From a virus: 64,000 nt of DNA. Of this stretch, positions 1-7,390 are shown piece after piece; positions within the stretch are counted from its first letter, which is position 1, and every line of letters begins with the position of its first letter. A program made the position numbers and the translations under genes. Under the pieces are notes generated by a model, which did not search any database, was not told the origin of the DNA, and saw nothing but the letters and a program-made list of their open reading frames with translations. The stretch lies in the IMG/VR virus record IMGVR_UViG_3300031521_000029, positions 1 to 64,000 of that record. One strand, 5' to 3'.

Positions 1-1
1 C

Positions 2-298
2 GTTGTCCATGCAGAAACAAATTCGGTTTTGTCTGCTGCAAGGTTTGGAATATCAACTTTGGGAACAACTCTATATACTCAAACAATTCCATGTCATGAC
101 TGTGCCAAATCGATTATACAAGGCGGCATAAAGAAACTTGTAGTTCATTGTAAATGGCCGGTTATGTCTCATTCCAAATGGAAAGAGTCAATGGAAATTT
201 CAGGCATAATGTTATCAGAATCAGGCGTGGAAATCCGTTATGTGGACGAACCATTAAACGTATTAGCATACTTAAACGGTAAATCGTTTTTGGTTTAA
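2..298 (+). CDS. dCMP deaminase, 3' part (cut by left edge)
   Basis: Zinc-dependent deoxycytidylate deaminase, which converts dCMP to dUMP and feeds ThyA (18470-19573). The frame is open from base 2, so the N-terminus lies outside the window. The visible 98 residues start just before the HAE zinc/catalytic motif (residues 3-5 of the fragment) and continue to PCHDC (Cys31 and Cys34), the other two zinc ligands, followed by AKSIIQGGIKK, typical of dCMP deaminases. The family is usually 150-190 residues, so roughly the first half is missing only because of the window edge. A TTG at 29 could be mistaken for the start, but the catalytic motif lies upstream of it. Confidence 0.85.
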   Translation, partial: VVHAETNSVLSAARFGISTLGTTLYTQTIPCHDCAKSIIQGGIKKLVVHCKWPVMSHSKWKESMEISGIMLSESGVEIRYVDEPLNVLAYLNGKSFLV

Positions 299-339
299 TT
301 ATTTTCACGCTTTATGTTTTCACCATATATTTATATGGT

Positions 340-1104
340 ATGAATGATATGATTATATGGGAAGAAAAAAACTTAATAGAACCGAAGATGAAATTAGAGA
401 ACAATGGAATAAACGTTCAAAACGTTATTATACCCGAAATAAGGAATCAATCCTCAAAGAACGTATGCGAAGGTATTGGAAAAATAAAAGGAATTTACAA
501 GATAATAAACAAAGTTAATGGTAAATATTATGTAGGTAGTTCTAATGATATTAAAAAACGATGGATTCATCATAGAACATTATTAAATCATAATAAACAT
601 GACAATAAATATCTTCAGAATGCGTGGAATAAATATGGAAAAGAAAATTTTGATTTTTTAATCATTGAAAAAGATATTGATGAAGATAAATTACTTTTAG
701 TAGAACAGAGATATATAGATTTATGTAAACAAGATAGAGATGAATCATACAATTTAACATTATATTCTACTTCTCCTATGAAAGGTAGAAAAATGAGTGA
801 ATCTACCAAACTCAAAATGAGTGAATCACATAAAAATTATATTTTTACAGAAGAACATAAACAAAATTTAAGTAAATCGAAAACTGGAATTAATCATCAC
901 TTTTATGGAAAAAGACCTCCTAATTTTGGAAAGAAAATGTCAGAAGAACAGAGAAAAAAATTAAGTGATATTAAAAAAGGAAAAACAAGTCCAATGAAAG
1001 GAAAAAAATTTAGTGTAGAATCCAAATTAAAAATGTCAATTTCTGCTAAAAAAAGATGGGAATTAAAAAAGATTTTATCTTTACAAATCAATAATATTAA
1101 TTAA
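340..1104 (+). CDS. GIY-YIG homing endonuclease with NUMOD3 repeats
   Basis: Mobile site-specific endonuclease. The catalytic module begins at GIYKI (residues 51-55) and YYVG (63-66), followed by an arginine helix (KKRW) and the family glutamate in LLLVEQRYIDL. The C-terminal third has repeated NUMOD3-type DNA-binding motifs (MSEEQRKKLSDIKKG, MSESTKLKMSES). The first ~45 residues do not look like the rest: a frame shifted by one base (357-518) reads as a better basic helical segment there, so the true N-terminus may be different or frameshifted. The gene ends head-to-head with the 1097-1786 gene, overlapping by 8 bases. AT-rich, as are the other HEGs here. Confidence 0.85.
   Translation: MNDMIIWEEKNLIEPKMKLENNGINVQNVIIPEIRNQSSKNVCEGIGKIKGIYKIINKVNGKYYVGSSNDIKKRWIHHRTLLNHNKHDNKYLQNAWNKYGKENFDFLIIEKDIDEDKLLLVEQRYIDLCKQDRDESYNLTLYSTSPMKGRKMSESTKLKMSESHKNYIFTEEHKQNLSKSKTGINHHFYGKRPPNFGKKMSEEQRKKLSDIKKGKTSPMKGKKFSVESKLKMSISAKKRWELKKILSLQINNIN
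357..518 (+). CDS. Possible small basic ORF overlapping the GIY-YIG start
   Basis: A 53-codon ATG-to-TAA reading frame, shifted one base from the GIY-YIG gene. Its product is rich in Lys/Arg and aromatic residues (EIREQWNKRSKRYY, then ILKERMRRYW), a pattern seen in helical DNA-binding segments attached to phage HEGs. It fits better as protein than the first 45 residues of the overlapping ORF. It could be a separate small gene or the original N-terminus of the endonuclease, separated by a one-base frameshift near base 480, in an A-rich run. I cannot decide from sequence alone. Confidence 0.35.
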   Translation: MGRKKLNRTEDEIREQWNKRSKRYYTRNKESILKERMRRYWKNKRNLQDNKQS

Positions 1105-1786
1105 CTACCGTTCTATTTTCTAACCACAAATCTACTTCTCTTGAAGAATTCTCCAATAAAAGAAGATTTTCGTTTAACGATGTGGATTCTTCCGGCCCAC
1201 CATTTACATTAATTAGTGAAATCTTTCCATCATACCGCTGAATCACTTCGTCTGGAAATTTATTATTTTGTAAAAGTTCCTCAACTTCTTGTTTTGTTAA
1301 TTCGATGTGACCACCAGTGTCCAAATCCCCATTTCCATTCTTAATAAAACAACTAACCCTATATTCTCTTTCTCCTGGAATTGTATTCTTTGAAAGAATG
1401 CCTAAATATTTTATTCCGTCTTTTCTAACCGTAAGTTTTCTTGGTCTGAATAATGATTCCATCAATTCAGACTTAATTTTAGGATGTTCTCCTTTTTTTA
1501 TAAGAAAATCTTCAACTGTAATAATTGAATCTTTTGATGGTTCATTAGTCCAAGTAATAGCATCGTCACCACAATCAAATCTCCATCTGTCACCACGAAT
1601 TCCTGGAAAAATAACGTTATGATGACTCCAATCTTCAAATGAAAGTTGTCTAGCATGAATAGCACCATAACTATCAACAACTCCAATCCACATATATTCT
1701 GTAGATTCTTTAATTATTATCTTTTTTGTATAAAAGGCTTCACGAAGAGATTCTTTGACAATATGTTTAAAATCGGATTTTTTCAT
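1097..1786 (-). CDS. Hypothetical protein (229 aa)
   Basis: Not recognised. The N-terminus (KKSDFKHIVKESLREAF) is a short amphipathic helix of a kind frequent at the start of phage proteins of the T4-like group. The middle is rich in Trp and Asp (GDRWRFDCGDD) and the C-terminus is acidic. No signal peptide or membrane segment. It converges on the GIY-YIG HEG with a short overlap, and its start is followed upstream by two tRNA-like genes on the same strand. Confidence 0.6.
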   Translation of the reverse strand: MKKSDFKHIVKESLREAFYTKKIIIKESTEYMWIGVVDSYGAIHARQLSFEDWSHHNVIFPGIRGDRWRFDCGDDAITWTNEPSKDSIITVEDFLIKKGEHPKIKSELMESLFRPRKLTVRKDGIKYLGILSKNTIPGEREYRVSCFIKNGNGDLDTGGHIELTKQEVEELLQNNKFPDEVIQRYDGKISLINVNGGPEESTSLNENLLLLENSSREVDLWLENRTVVN

Positions 1787-1826
1787 CTGATAATAAGTAT
1801 GAAGACATCGTTAAAAGAATTAAAAA

Positions 1827-1904
1827 TGGTGAAGCAGGAGAGGCTCGAACTCTCATAAATCCACTTACGGTAATTTGTTTAGGAAACAAATCCGATACTG
1901 CTCC
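1827..1904 (-). tRNA. tRNA-Arg(CCT), D-arm apparently missing
   Basis: Read on the minus strand: acceptor GGAGCAG pairs with CTGCTTC (one G-U), T-arm GAGAG-TTCGAGC-CTCTC is perfect, and A-CCA is encoded. The anticodon arm is TTTGT-TTCCTAA-ACAAA with U33 and anticodon CCT (1881-1883). Only 7 bases separate the acceptor from the anticodon stem, so there is no room for a D-arm, and about 19 bases lie between the anticodon and T-arms instead of 4-5. Total length (78) is normal. The 3-base CGG before the anticodon stem could pair with CCG after it, extending that stem. Confidence 0.6.
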
Positions 1905-1916
1905 AGTATAATAAAT

Positions 1917-1999
1917 TGGTGCGGAAGGTGGGGTTCGAACCCACATTTTCATTTCCAATTATGCGTATCTCGCTTAGAAGGCGCAACCATTACAACCGC
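1917..1999 (-). tRNA. tRNA-Arg(TCT)-like gene, D-arm apparently missing
   Basis: Minus strand: perfect T-arm GTGGG-TTCGAAC-CCCAC and encoded A-CCA. Acceptor GCGGTTG against CTTCCGC leaves two T-T mismatches. The loop CTTCTAA gives anticodon TCT (1976-1978 in complement), but its stem has only three good pairs. As in the neighbouring gene, only about 7 bases lie between acceptor and anticodon stem and about 24 between anticodon and T-arm. It may be a degenerate tRNA or a tRNA mimic; the shared odd layout of the two neighbours argues against random decay. Confidence 0.5.
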
Positions 2000-2041
2000 A
2001 TTACTGTTATATTGATAAGTATGTCAGACTTTAAGAAAAAG

Positions 2042-2377
2042 TCAAGAAGTTTTATTGTCCAAAGTGTAGGTATCAGAACTATATCCAAGAAACTTAACTT
2101 TGGCAAAAAACATATCATACGGGTCGTTGAAGAATTTCATATCAAAAATTTCAAACAACATTATTTTCTTACTTTCTGAATAAGCTCGTAGAATGTTTCC
2201 GTTACGTGGTAAAATAGGCAAATGTCCGGTAATTTCTCCAATTCCAGATTCTTTGTCATAACTAATAAAATCTATATGGTCGCCCCATCCAGAATGAATG
2301 GAAAAGTAAGAGTTTTCTCCTTTTCCTAATTTTAGTGGAGTTTGTTTAACAAAAAATCTTCTAAAGAAATCGAACAT
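2042..2377 (-). CDS. Hypothetical protein (111 aa)
   Basis: Not recognised. Basic N-terminus (FDFFRRFFVK) followed by a small beta-rich body (YFSIHSGWGDHIDFISYD, FFAKVKFLGYSSD) that could be an OB- or SH3-like fold; that is only an impression. No signal peptide. It is the last gene before the tRNA pair on this strand and follows the 2380 gene by two bases, so it is probably co-transcribed with coaD-like 2552. Confidence 0.6.
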   Translation of the reverse strand: MFDFFRRFFVKQTPLKLGKGENSYFSIHSGWGDHIDFISYDKESGIGEITGHLPILPRNGNILRAYSESKKIMLFEIFDMKFFNDPYDMFFAKVKFLGYSSDTYTLDNKTS

Positions 2378-2379
2378 TT

Positions 2380-2565
2380 TTAATTCATCCTATCATTTAT
2401 ATCTTCAGAACGTAAATCTTTCAAATATTCACGTTCTTTAGGAGTTAATACATCAAGTAACGCTCCAACACGTTTTCTATCAACGCCTGGATTAAGAGTT
2501 TCATGACGAATCATTTTGTGAAATGATTCTTTAGCTCCACAACTGTTTCGTTTAACATTTTTCAC
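2380..2565 (-). CDS. Small hypothetical protein, start uncertain
   Basis: The frame is open to 2622, but that would overlap the CoaD-like gene by 71 bases. A GTG at 2565 gives 61 residues and an overlap of 14 bases; an ATG at MIRHETLNPG gives 44. The conserved-looking part is the C-terminus (DVLTPKEREYLKDLRSED), charged and helical. I chose GTG as a compromise. No function can be assigned. Confidence 0.45.
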   Translation of the reverse strand: MKNVKRNSCGAKESFHKMIRHETLNPGVDRKRVGALLDVLTPKEREYLKDLRSEDINDRMN

Positions 2566-3112
2566 CGTAAAGATACTTTTTAAATTCCATTTCCAATTCA
2601 GTAGGAAAACATCTTTCCCCAAACTTAAGCTCTTCGGGTTTTGCCGGCGGACGAAAAGTATATTTATAGTATTCAGTTTCAGATACTTTTCTAAGCATCC
2701 TCAAAGAACTTGAACTGATATGTTCATATTTCTTATCACAAATGAAGAACACCGTCTTGAGTCCATTATACATTTCCTTGATAAATTGAAGTTGGTTCTG
2801 TTCCATTTGAAGGTCTTCACCATTCCTCAAACCACGAATTAAAAACACCTTTGCGTCTTCATTCGACACTTCAACCGAATTAAGATAGTCTGACAAAAGG
2901 CCGGTGAACTCTACCGTCTTAGCATTACCAAGAACTGGATGTCCTACAGGGAACGGGTCTTTCTCAATACCATCCTTTGAAGGGTTTCTACCAATGGCAA
3001 TAATTACCTCATCAAATACGTTTTGAGCTTGATGTAGTATATCAGCATGGCCGCAATGAAACGGTGAAAAAGTTCCCGCATAAATTCCAATAGTTTTTTT
3101 GATATTACTCAT
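2552..3112 (-). CDS. Phosphopantetheine adenylyltransferase-like nucleotidyltransferase (CoaD-like)
   Basis: Likely transfers AMP from ATP to 4'-phosphopantetheine, the penultimate step of CoA synthesis. The 186-residue protein has the nucleotidyltransferase signature GTFSPFHCGH (HxGH at 19-22), NPSK at 43-46, the CoaD-type IRGLR at 92-96 and ISSSSLR at 132-138, so it matches CoaD better than NMN adenylyltransferase. CoaD is usually 155-165 residues; the extra length is at the C-terminus. I use ATG 3112 rather than the upstream TTG (3118) because a perfect promoter (TTGACA, 16 bases, TATAAT) ends 7 bases before it. With NadE downstream it suggests cofactor supply during infection. Confidence 0.85.
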   Translation of the reverse strand: MSNIKKTIGIYAGTFSPFHCGHADILHQAQNVFDEVIIAIGRNPSKDGIEKDPFPVGHPVLGNAKTVEFTGLLSDYLNSVEVSNEDAKVFLIRGLRNGEDLQMEQNQLQFIKEMYNGLKTVFFICDKKYEHISSSSLRMLRKVSETEYYKYTFRPPAKPEELKFGERCFPTELEMEFKKYLYGEKC

Positions 3113-3119
3113 ATACAAA

Positions 3120-3147
3120 ATTATATCTCATTTCGATAGAATGTCAA
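3120..3147 (-). promoter_or_regulatory. Sigma-70-type promoter for CoaD-like gene
   Basis: TTGACA at 3142-3147, 16-base spacer, TATAAT at 3120-3125, then 7 bases to ATG 3112. The promoter lies inside the 3' end of the LAGLIDADG gene, whose TAA stop is part of the -10 box. A transcript would begin at or next to the ATG. Confidence 0.8.
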
Positions 3148-3939
3148 GACAGGATTCCATTTTCGTTCCATTACAGGCAAATTCAATTCTTTTATTTGTT
3201 GACAGAGAAATTTAATAATATCTTTTCTATAAAACGCCACCCAAGCGTATCCCTGATTATTAATTTTCGATGTTGTCGGCGGGAATTTCAATAAATTACA
3301 TATTCCACAACTCATTAGTTGAAGTATATCTTTCCACGAAGAATGTAATTTTATTACAATATTTATTTCATTTTTATGATTTTTTCTTTTGTCTCTATAA
3401 ACATATCCATCAGCATCAATAAATCCTATTATAAATGATACCAACTTTTCTTTTGTATTTAGGAATGATAAATTTGGTGGGGGATTGTATGTTTTTTTTG
3501 ACTTTATCAAAAATTTCTCTACTATTTTTGGAAATAAAAATCTATCCATAATTCTTACTTCTGTATATTTTCTTTTGTCTTTTTTTCTAATGTAATTACT
3601 TATATTTTTACATTTGATGAATTCGGCAAATTTTTTTACTTGATTTCCATCACGACTTTGTAAAGTTAATTTTAAGCGATTATTACTATGATTAAAGTAA
3701 CCGTCCGCATACAAAAATCCTATCCAATAATAAGTTTCAGGAGTTTCTTGAAGTAATACAGACAAATCTCCTTCAATCTGTTCGTTAATTTTTTTCTTTA
3801 ATTGTAGTTTTTCAGCCTTTAATTTTATGGCATCATAACTACGATTTGGAAAGTTTTCTATCAAAACTTTTTTTGTAGAATTCTCATAAAGACCAATCAA
3901 TTTTTGCGTTTCAATTTTATTCCAAGGCGTTCCGTTCAT
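3121..3939 (-). CDS. LAGLIDADG homing endonuclease with N-terminal HTH
   Basis: Free-standing homing endonuclease, 272 residues. Two LAGLIDADG-type helices are visible, GFLYADGY (74-81) and GFIDADGY (172-179), each ending in the catalytic acidic residue. So it is a single-chain two-motif enzyme. The first ~50 residues (WNKIETQKLIGLYE, FPNRSYDAIKLKAEKL) look like a SANT/Myb-like helix-turn-helix. Unlike most genes here it has a good SD-like GGAAGG about 8 bases before the ATG, which suggests a different origin. Its stop codon lies in the -10 box of the coaD-like promoter. Confidence 0.88.
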   Translation of the reverse strand: MNGTPWNKIETQKLIGLYENSTKKVLIENFPNRSYDAIKLKAEKLQLKKKINEQIEGDLSVLLQETPETYYWIGFLYADGYFNHSNNRLKLTLQSRDGNQVKKFAEFIKCKNISNYIRKKDKRKYTEVRIMDRFLFPKIVEKFLIKSKKTYNPPPNLSFLNTKEKLVSFIIGFIDADGYVYRDKRKNHKNEINIVIKLHSSWKDILQLMSCGICNLLKFPPTTSKINNQGYAWVAFYRKDIIKFLCQQIKELNLPVMERKWNPVLTFYRNEI

Positions 3940-4001
3940 AATTTATCCTTCCATGTCATATACATACATATAAACATCATAGGACAAACTATGAAATAGT
4001 T

Positions 4002-4214
4002 TTATTTTTTCATCGATTCAAGTAGTTGATTTTCATTTACTAATTTTTTACATTTAGAAATACACTCCTTGTAATCTCTTGTAGTTGCATCCAACATTGC
4101 CACAACCAATTTGTCATGCAACTTAATTGAAGTATTTTCTTTTTTAAGAACTTCATTTTCACGTTTCAATAAACGAATTTGTCTTTCTAATTGTGCTGTC
4201 GATTTAATTTTCAT
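4002..4214 (-). CDS. Small coiled-coil protein (70 aa)
   Basis: Almost entirely heptad-like: AQLERQIRLLKRENEVLKKE is a strong coiled coil, followed by a second helical part with two Cys (ECISKCKKL). Probably an oligomerising small protein. No recognised family, no signal peptide. It lies between the HEG and a disrupted 80-codon ORF on the same strand. Confidence 0.6.
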   Translation of the reverse strand: MKIKSTAQLERQIRLLKRENEVLKKENTSIKLHDKLVVAMLDATTRDYKECISKCKKLVNENQLLESMKK

Positions 4215-4248
4215 TCAACTGGAAGTTTAACATTGAATGTTTCAGGAG

Positions 4249-4491
4249 TCAAGCACGTATTTCACAACGTTCCAATATTCTTTTAACCAACCATACCGGC
4301 ATATGTGTGGTCAGACCATTATCCAAACACAATGCAATGTCAGGGTCATACCCATAACATTTTAATCCTGTAATTTCTTCTGTTTGTTTAATAAACTTAT
4401 TCCACGAATCCATATAAATTGAAAAATCGTGAGTGAATCCATCAGGCGTGTTGCCGCCACGTCATGAGTTTGGAGTATCGTAATGTTTCAT
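4249..4491 (-). pseudogene. 80-codon ORF interrupted by in-frame TGA at codon 10
   Basis: Starting at ATG 4491 the frame reads nine residues (MKHYDTPNS), a TGA at 4462-4464, then 70 further codons to a TGA at 4249. The part after the first stop is clearly protein-like (GGNTPDGFTHDF, YMDSWNKFIKQTEE, GYDPDIALCLDNG, VWLVKRILERCE). Start and body are in the same frame, so a single substitution explains the break. The possibilities are a nonsense mutation, a sequencing error or UGA readthrough (next base C). An internal ATG (YMDSW) would give only 54 residues. Confidence 0.5.
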
Positions 4492-4493
4492 AA

Positions 4494-5531
4494 TTATTTA
4501 ACAACTGGATTCCCCAATCCCATAGCATAACTATAAGGCTTAACAGCGTGTGTCTGACACCACTTTTCGCCACAGATATTACAACGGTTGTTATGTTCTT
4601 GTGTGCAATTCTCATTGCCACAGACTTTACAATGAATACCCCTTATAGGTTTAATGTCGTTCTTCAAACCATATTTCTTCAGTTCCTTTGAAGAAAGTTG
4701 ACGCTCCAAAGTAATTTTTACAGAATTTTCGAGTTTACGACGAACATTATAACGCCCCCAATAGGTTCCATCGTGATTAAAAATCATCAAATCTCTCGGG
4801 CCGATTTTTTCATCCTGTGCGCTACGTTTGTTATAATAACCAACAGGCTCAGGAATCAAATAGTAACCATCGTCGGTTTTCTTATACTTTGTTACTTTGG
4901 TAATAACATTCCGACCAAAGAATTTTTGTGGAAATGGTGGGTATACGGCCGGCTCCATTTGTCTTGATGCTGGCAATGTTTTGACTTTTCGGTAATGAAG
5001 ACCGTCAACCACCACCAAATCAGATTCAGATTCTACAGCTTTGCCTTTAACTTCATGCCAAAATCCGTTTATTTTGATTAATTGATGGTAGTTACCCAAG
5101 ATACGATAGGTTTCAGGCTTTTTCTCTCGGTCTTTCTTTTCCGGCTTTGCGTAACCAAGACATTTAGTTACAGGGTGAACATAAAACGTCCCCTGTTTCC
5201 AACGGTGTTCACTAACAGGACGAAGACATCCCCAGCCCTCGTCAAGATAACAAACTTTTCCGTCTTTCATTACGGTATCAAAGACAACTTCCCATCCGAT
5301 TTTTTCACGAGTCTTGTCTTCGTCCTTAATCCAAGAAAGATGAACATATTCGGAAAAAACATCATCCCATTTAACACCGATTCTGGATTCCAATAAACGG
5401 CGAACCTTGTTGTATGGGTAGTCACGACCTTTGTATCGACCCCAAGCGCCACCTGGCAAAGCGACACGTTCACGATTTGGTAATTCTTCCAATTTTTCAA
5501 AACTGTCAGTATGTTGGAGTAGGTTTTTCAT
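4494..5531 (-). CDS. Hypothetical protein with C-terminal Cys/His zinc motif
   Basis: 345 residues, no recognised enzyme domain. The first ~80 residues are compact and aromatic (GGAWGRYKGRDYPYNKVRRLLE), and a related GTYWGRYNVRRKLE pattern returns near residue 265, suggesting an internal duplication. The C-terminus has CKVCGNENC, CNICGEKWC and QTH, enough for one or two zinc sites. No membrane segment. It has its own promoter at 5541-5569 (TTGACG, 17, TAATAT) nine bases before the ATG. Confidence 0.65.
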   Translation of the reverse strand: MKNLLQHTDSFEKLEELPNRERVALPGGAWGRYKGRDYPYNKVRRLLESRIGVKWDDVFSEYVHLSWIKDEDKTREKIGWEVVFDTVMKDGKVCYLDEGWGCLRPVSEHRWKQGTFYVHPVTKCLGYAKPEKKDREKKPETYRILGNYHQLIKINGFWHEVKGKAVESESDLVVVDGLHYRKVKTLPASRQMEPAVYPPFPQKFFGRNVITKVTKYKKTDDGYYLIPEPVGYYNKRSAQDEKIGPRDLMIFNHDGTYWGRYNVRRKLENSVKITLERQLSSKELKKYGLKNDIKPIRGIHCKVCGNENCTQEHNNRCNICGEKWCQTHAVKPYSYAMGLGNPVVK

Positions 5532-5540
5532 CGATAATAA

Positions 5541-5569
5541 ATATTACCACAGACATAAAGAATCGTCAA
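5541..5569 (-). promoter_or_regulatory. Sigma-70-type promoter for 4494-5531
   Basis: TTGACG at 5564-5569, 17-base spacer, TAATAT at 5541-5546; nine bases remain to the ATG at 5531. Same GCTTGAC core as the other promoters in the window. Confidence 0.75.
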
Positions 5570-5588
5570 GCCTTCACACAAGGGACTT

Positions 5589-6557
5589 TCACTTTTCTAA
5601 AATATACCCCTTATCATATTGTTTATATGACGGAAGATAGTCATTGAAAGTATTATCTTCCCAAATAATACCAACAGTTCCGTTAGGATTAACATCGCCT
5701 GAAACACGTCCTATTGCCCTAGAAAGATGATGCCAATTATTATAGTTTAAAGAAATGTATTTATTGTTTCTATACCACATCCAGCCATTATCAGTTTTAA
5801 CTAAAGAAATCCAATATGAAGTCAACTGATAGATGCCCTTCTCGTTAGATTGTTTTACAAAACGTAACCACTTTTCTTTTGTTTCAAAAACCGCCAAATT
5901 ACCTCCCCTACGTTTTGCATCAACATATGCTTCAGACCAAGAATAGTGACCATTAATAATTACAAATGAGGATTGGAATTCTGCCTCGGTTGATTGACTT
6001 TCAACAATTGACACACCTTGAGATTTGTTATCATTAAATTCTTTCGGTTGTTGAATTTGAATTTGTTGAAGATAACTTTGTTCTGCCGAAAGATTTAAAA
6101 CTCCATATTGAACCACTTGATATGTAGCATCATCTTTAACAATTTTTGATAACAACGGAGAATAATGATAATAAACTAAACAGTCAACCTTATCACCTAC
6201 ATACATTTTATCTGCATAAGGATATAATACTACACAATATGTTGGAACTTTACGATTTAAATCAGAATTAAATGTTTCAACAAAAAGCAGTATATTTGTA
6301 GAAGTATGGTCAATTTTGTTCACCTGACCTGTAATATGAAACCATGAAAGATTGGCGATAATATTTGTCATTCGCCACACTCCATCGACTTCATAATAGT
6401 AAAATGTTGGAGCTTGTGATTCTAATGTATGAGTTTTATAATACTCATTTTGTTTTGAGATATTCCACGTTATTCCATCTGCGATACGGAAGTTATTATT
6501 TTGTCCAAATGAAATTGAACAAATAACAACGAAAAGAATGGATAAAAATAATTTCAT
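5589..6557 (-). CDS. Secreted C-type lectin-like domain protein
   Basis: 322 residues with a Sec signal peptide (LFLSILFVVICSISFGQ), cut after about residue 19 in a Bacteroidota-like style. The last ~125 residues have C-type lectin fold landmarks: YSWSEAYVDAKRRGGNLAVF (first helix and strand), YWISL, NNWHH and IIWEDNTFNDY, ending with GYILEK in place of the usual xFICE. The canonical disulfide cysteines are absent. It may bind glycans or proteins at the cell or virion surface. It has its own near-consensus promoter, so it is made independently of the genes around it. Confidence 0.75.
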   Translation of the reverse strand: MKLFLSILFVVICSISFGQNNNFRIADGITWNISKQNEYYKTHTLESQAPTFYYYEVDGVWRMTNIIANLSWFHITGQVNKIDHTSTNILLFVETFNSDLNRKVPTYCVVLYPYADKMYVGDKVDCLVYYHYSPLLSKIVKDDATYQVVQYGVLNLSAEQSYLQQIQIQQPKEFNDNKSQGVSIVESQSTEAEFQSSFVIINGHYSWSEAYVDAKRRGGNLAVFETKEKWLRFVKQSNEKGIYQLTSYWISLVKTDNGWMWYRNNKYISLNYNNWHHLSRAIGRVSGDVNPNGTVGIIWEDNTFNDYLPSYKQYDKGYILEK

Positions 6558-6562
6558 AACTA

Positions 6563-6591
6563 ATCATATCACGGTTGTAAAATAATGTCAA
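6563..6591 (-). promoter_or_regulatory. Sigma-70-type promoter for lectin-like gene
   Basis: TTGACA at 6586-6591, 17-base spacer, TATGAT at 6563-6568, then five bases to the ATG at 6557: too short for a leader. The TGA stop of the upstream HEG is formed by the -35 box. Confidence 0.82.
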
Positions 6592-7367
6592 GCCTTATAT
6601 GTGGCATCTGAAATCAATCGTTTATTATGACCCCAAATGATAAACCTTACATCATGACCACATTGAAGCGACCCTGTTATTTTTGCCTCATTCTTTTCAA
6701 CTTCCATATTCCATGTCCAATCTGATTTTGTTTCAACTATTGTATTGGAACTTGAAATGTAACAGTCAGGATAATACCTTTTCGATTGTCCGTTCCAATT
6801 ATAGAAAATTTTTGGTTTATCTTTAGTATCTACTTTAATGTCGTCTTCTTGAAGCGAACTTGATATCAAAAAATCTAATGTCCAACATTCGTATCCTTGA
6901 ACTTTAACTTTTTTGCCGTTTGGAAATGTATAAGGTTTTCTTTCCCACCGATTATTACTCATACTCCACTCCAAACCACATTCCTGACATCCTCTACCCA
7001 ATAAATGCTTTTCAGGAGTTTGTTGAAATTCGCCGTGGGTTTTACATATAATTGTTACATTTGTTCGAGCATTGATATAATTTACTTTTGAGTAATCAAA
7101 AATATCACCATGAAGTTTAGACGATTCTTTTATAAATTCTTCAGTGTTACTTCTTTGTAGTCTTTTCATCCTATTTAATCCACAATGATAACATCCTTGT
7201 CCGTTTATATGATGATTTGGGGTTTGTAAAAACTCTCCGTGACTTGGACAAATTATTATTCCTTTGGTTCCATGATTTTTATAAATAAATTTAGAATAAT
7301 CATATTTATATACATGGATTTTATCTGATTTTTCAATGAATTCTTCTATTGTTAATTTTCTACTCAT
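6588..7367 (-). CDS. Homing-type endonuclease: DUF723-like repeats plus PD-(D/E)XK domain
   Basis: 259 residues. Two similar zinc-binding repeats at the N-terminus, each with a YDYSK/FDYSK element, a C-x-(S/T)-H-GEF strand and a closing CxxC (CYHCG, CQECG), match the DUF723-type repeats of phage endonucleases. The C-terminal part has PDCYI...IVETKS, a PD-(D/E)XK-like core, after a Trp-rich segment. Probably a mobile nicking or cleaving enzyme. It sits between the lectin gene and nadE and is preceded by the leader CTATTTATTGATAT shared with two other HEGs. Confidence 0.72.
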   Translation of the reverse strand: MSRKLTIEEFIEKSDKIHVYKYDYSKFIYKNHGTKGIIICPSHGEFLQTPNHHINGQGCYHCGLNRMKRLQRSNTEEFIKESSKLHGDIFDYSKVNYINARTNVTIICKTHGEFQQTPEKHLLGRGCQECGLEWSMSNNRWERKPYTFPNGKKVKVQGYECWTLDFLISSSLQEDDIKVDTKDKPKIFYNWNGQSKRYYPDCYISSSNTIVETKSDWTWNMEVEKNEAKITGSLQCGHDVRFIIWGHNKRLISDATYKA

Positions 7368-7371
7368 CTCT

Positions 7372-7385
7372 ATATCAATAAATAG
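7372..7385 (-). promoter_or_regulatory. Shared HEG leader motif CTATTTATTGATAT
   Basis: Minus-strand 14-mer four bases before the ATG of the 6588-7367 HEG. The identical 14-mer precedes the HEGs at 19570 and 30911, which belong to other nuclease families. Promoter or translation element; role inferred only from position. Confidence 0.5.
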
Positions 7386-7390
7386 AAAAA

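Noticed and set aside
1916-2179. Plus-strand 87-codon ORF across the tRNA pair
   Set aside because: It only reads through the complement of the tRNA gene and the 2042 gene; composition is not protein-like.
4249-4491. General TGA-to-Trp recoding as explanation of the in-frame TGA
   Set aside because: TGA ends many intact genes in this window and no TCA-anticodon tRNA is present.
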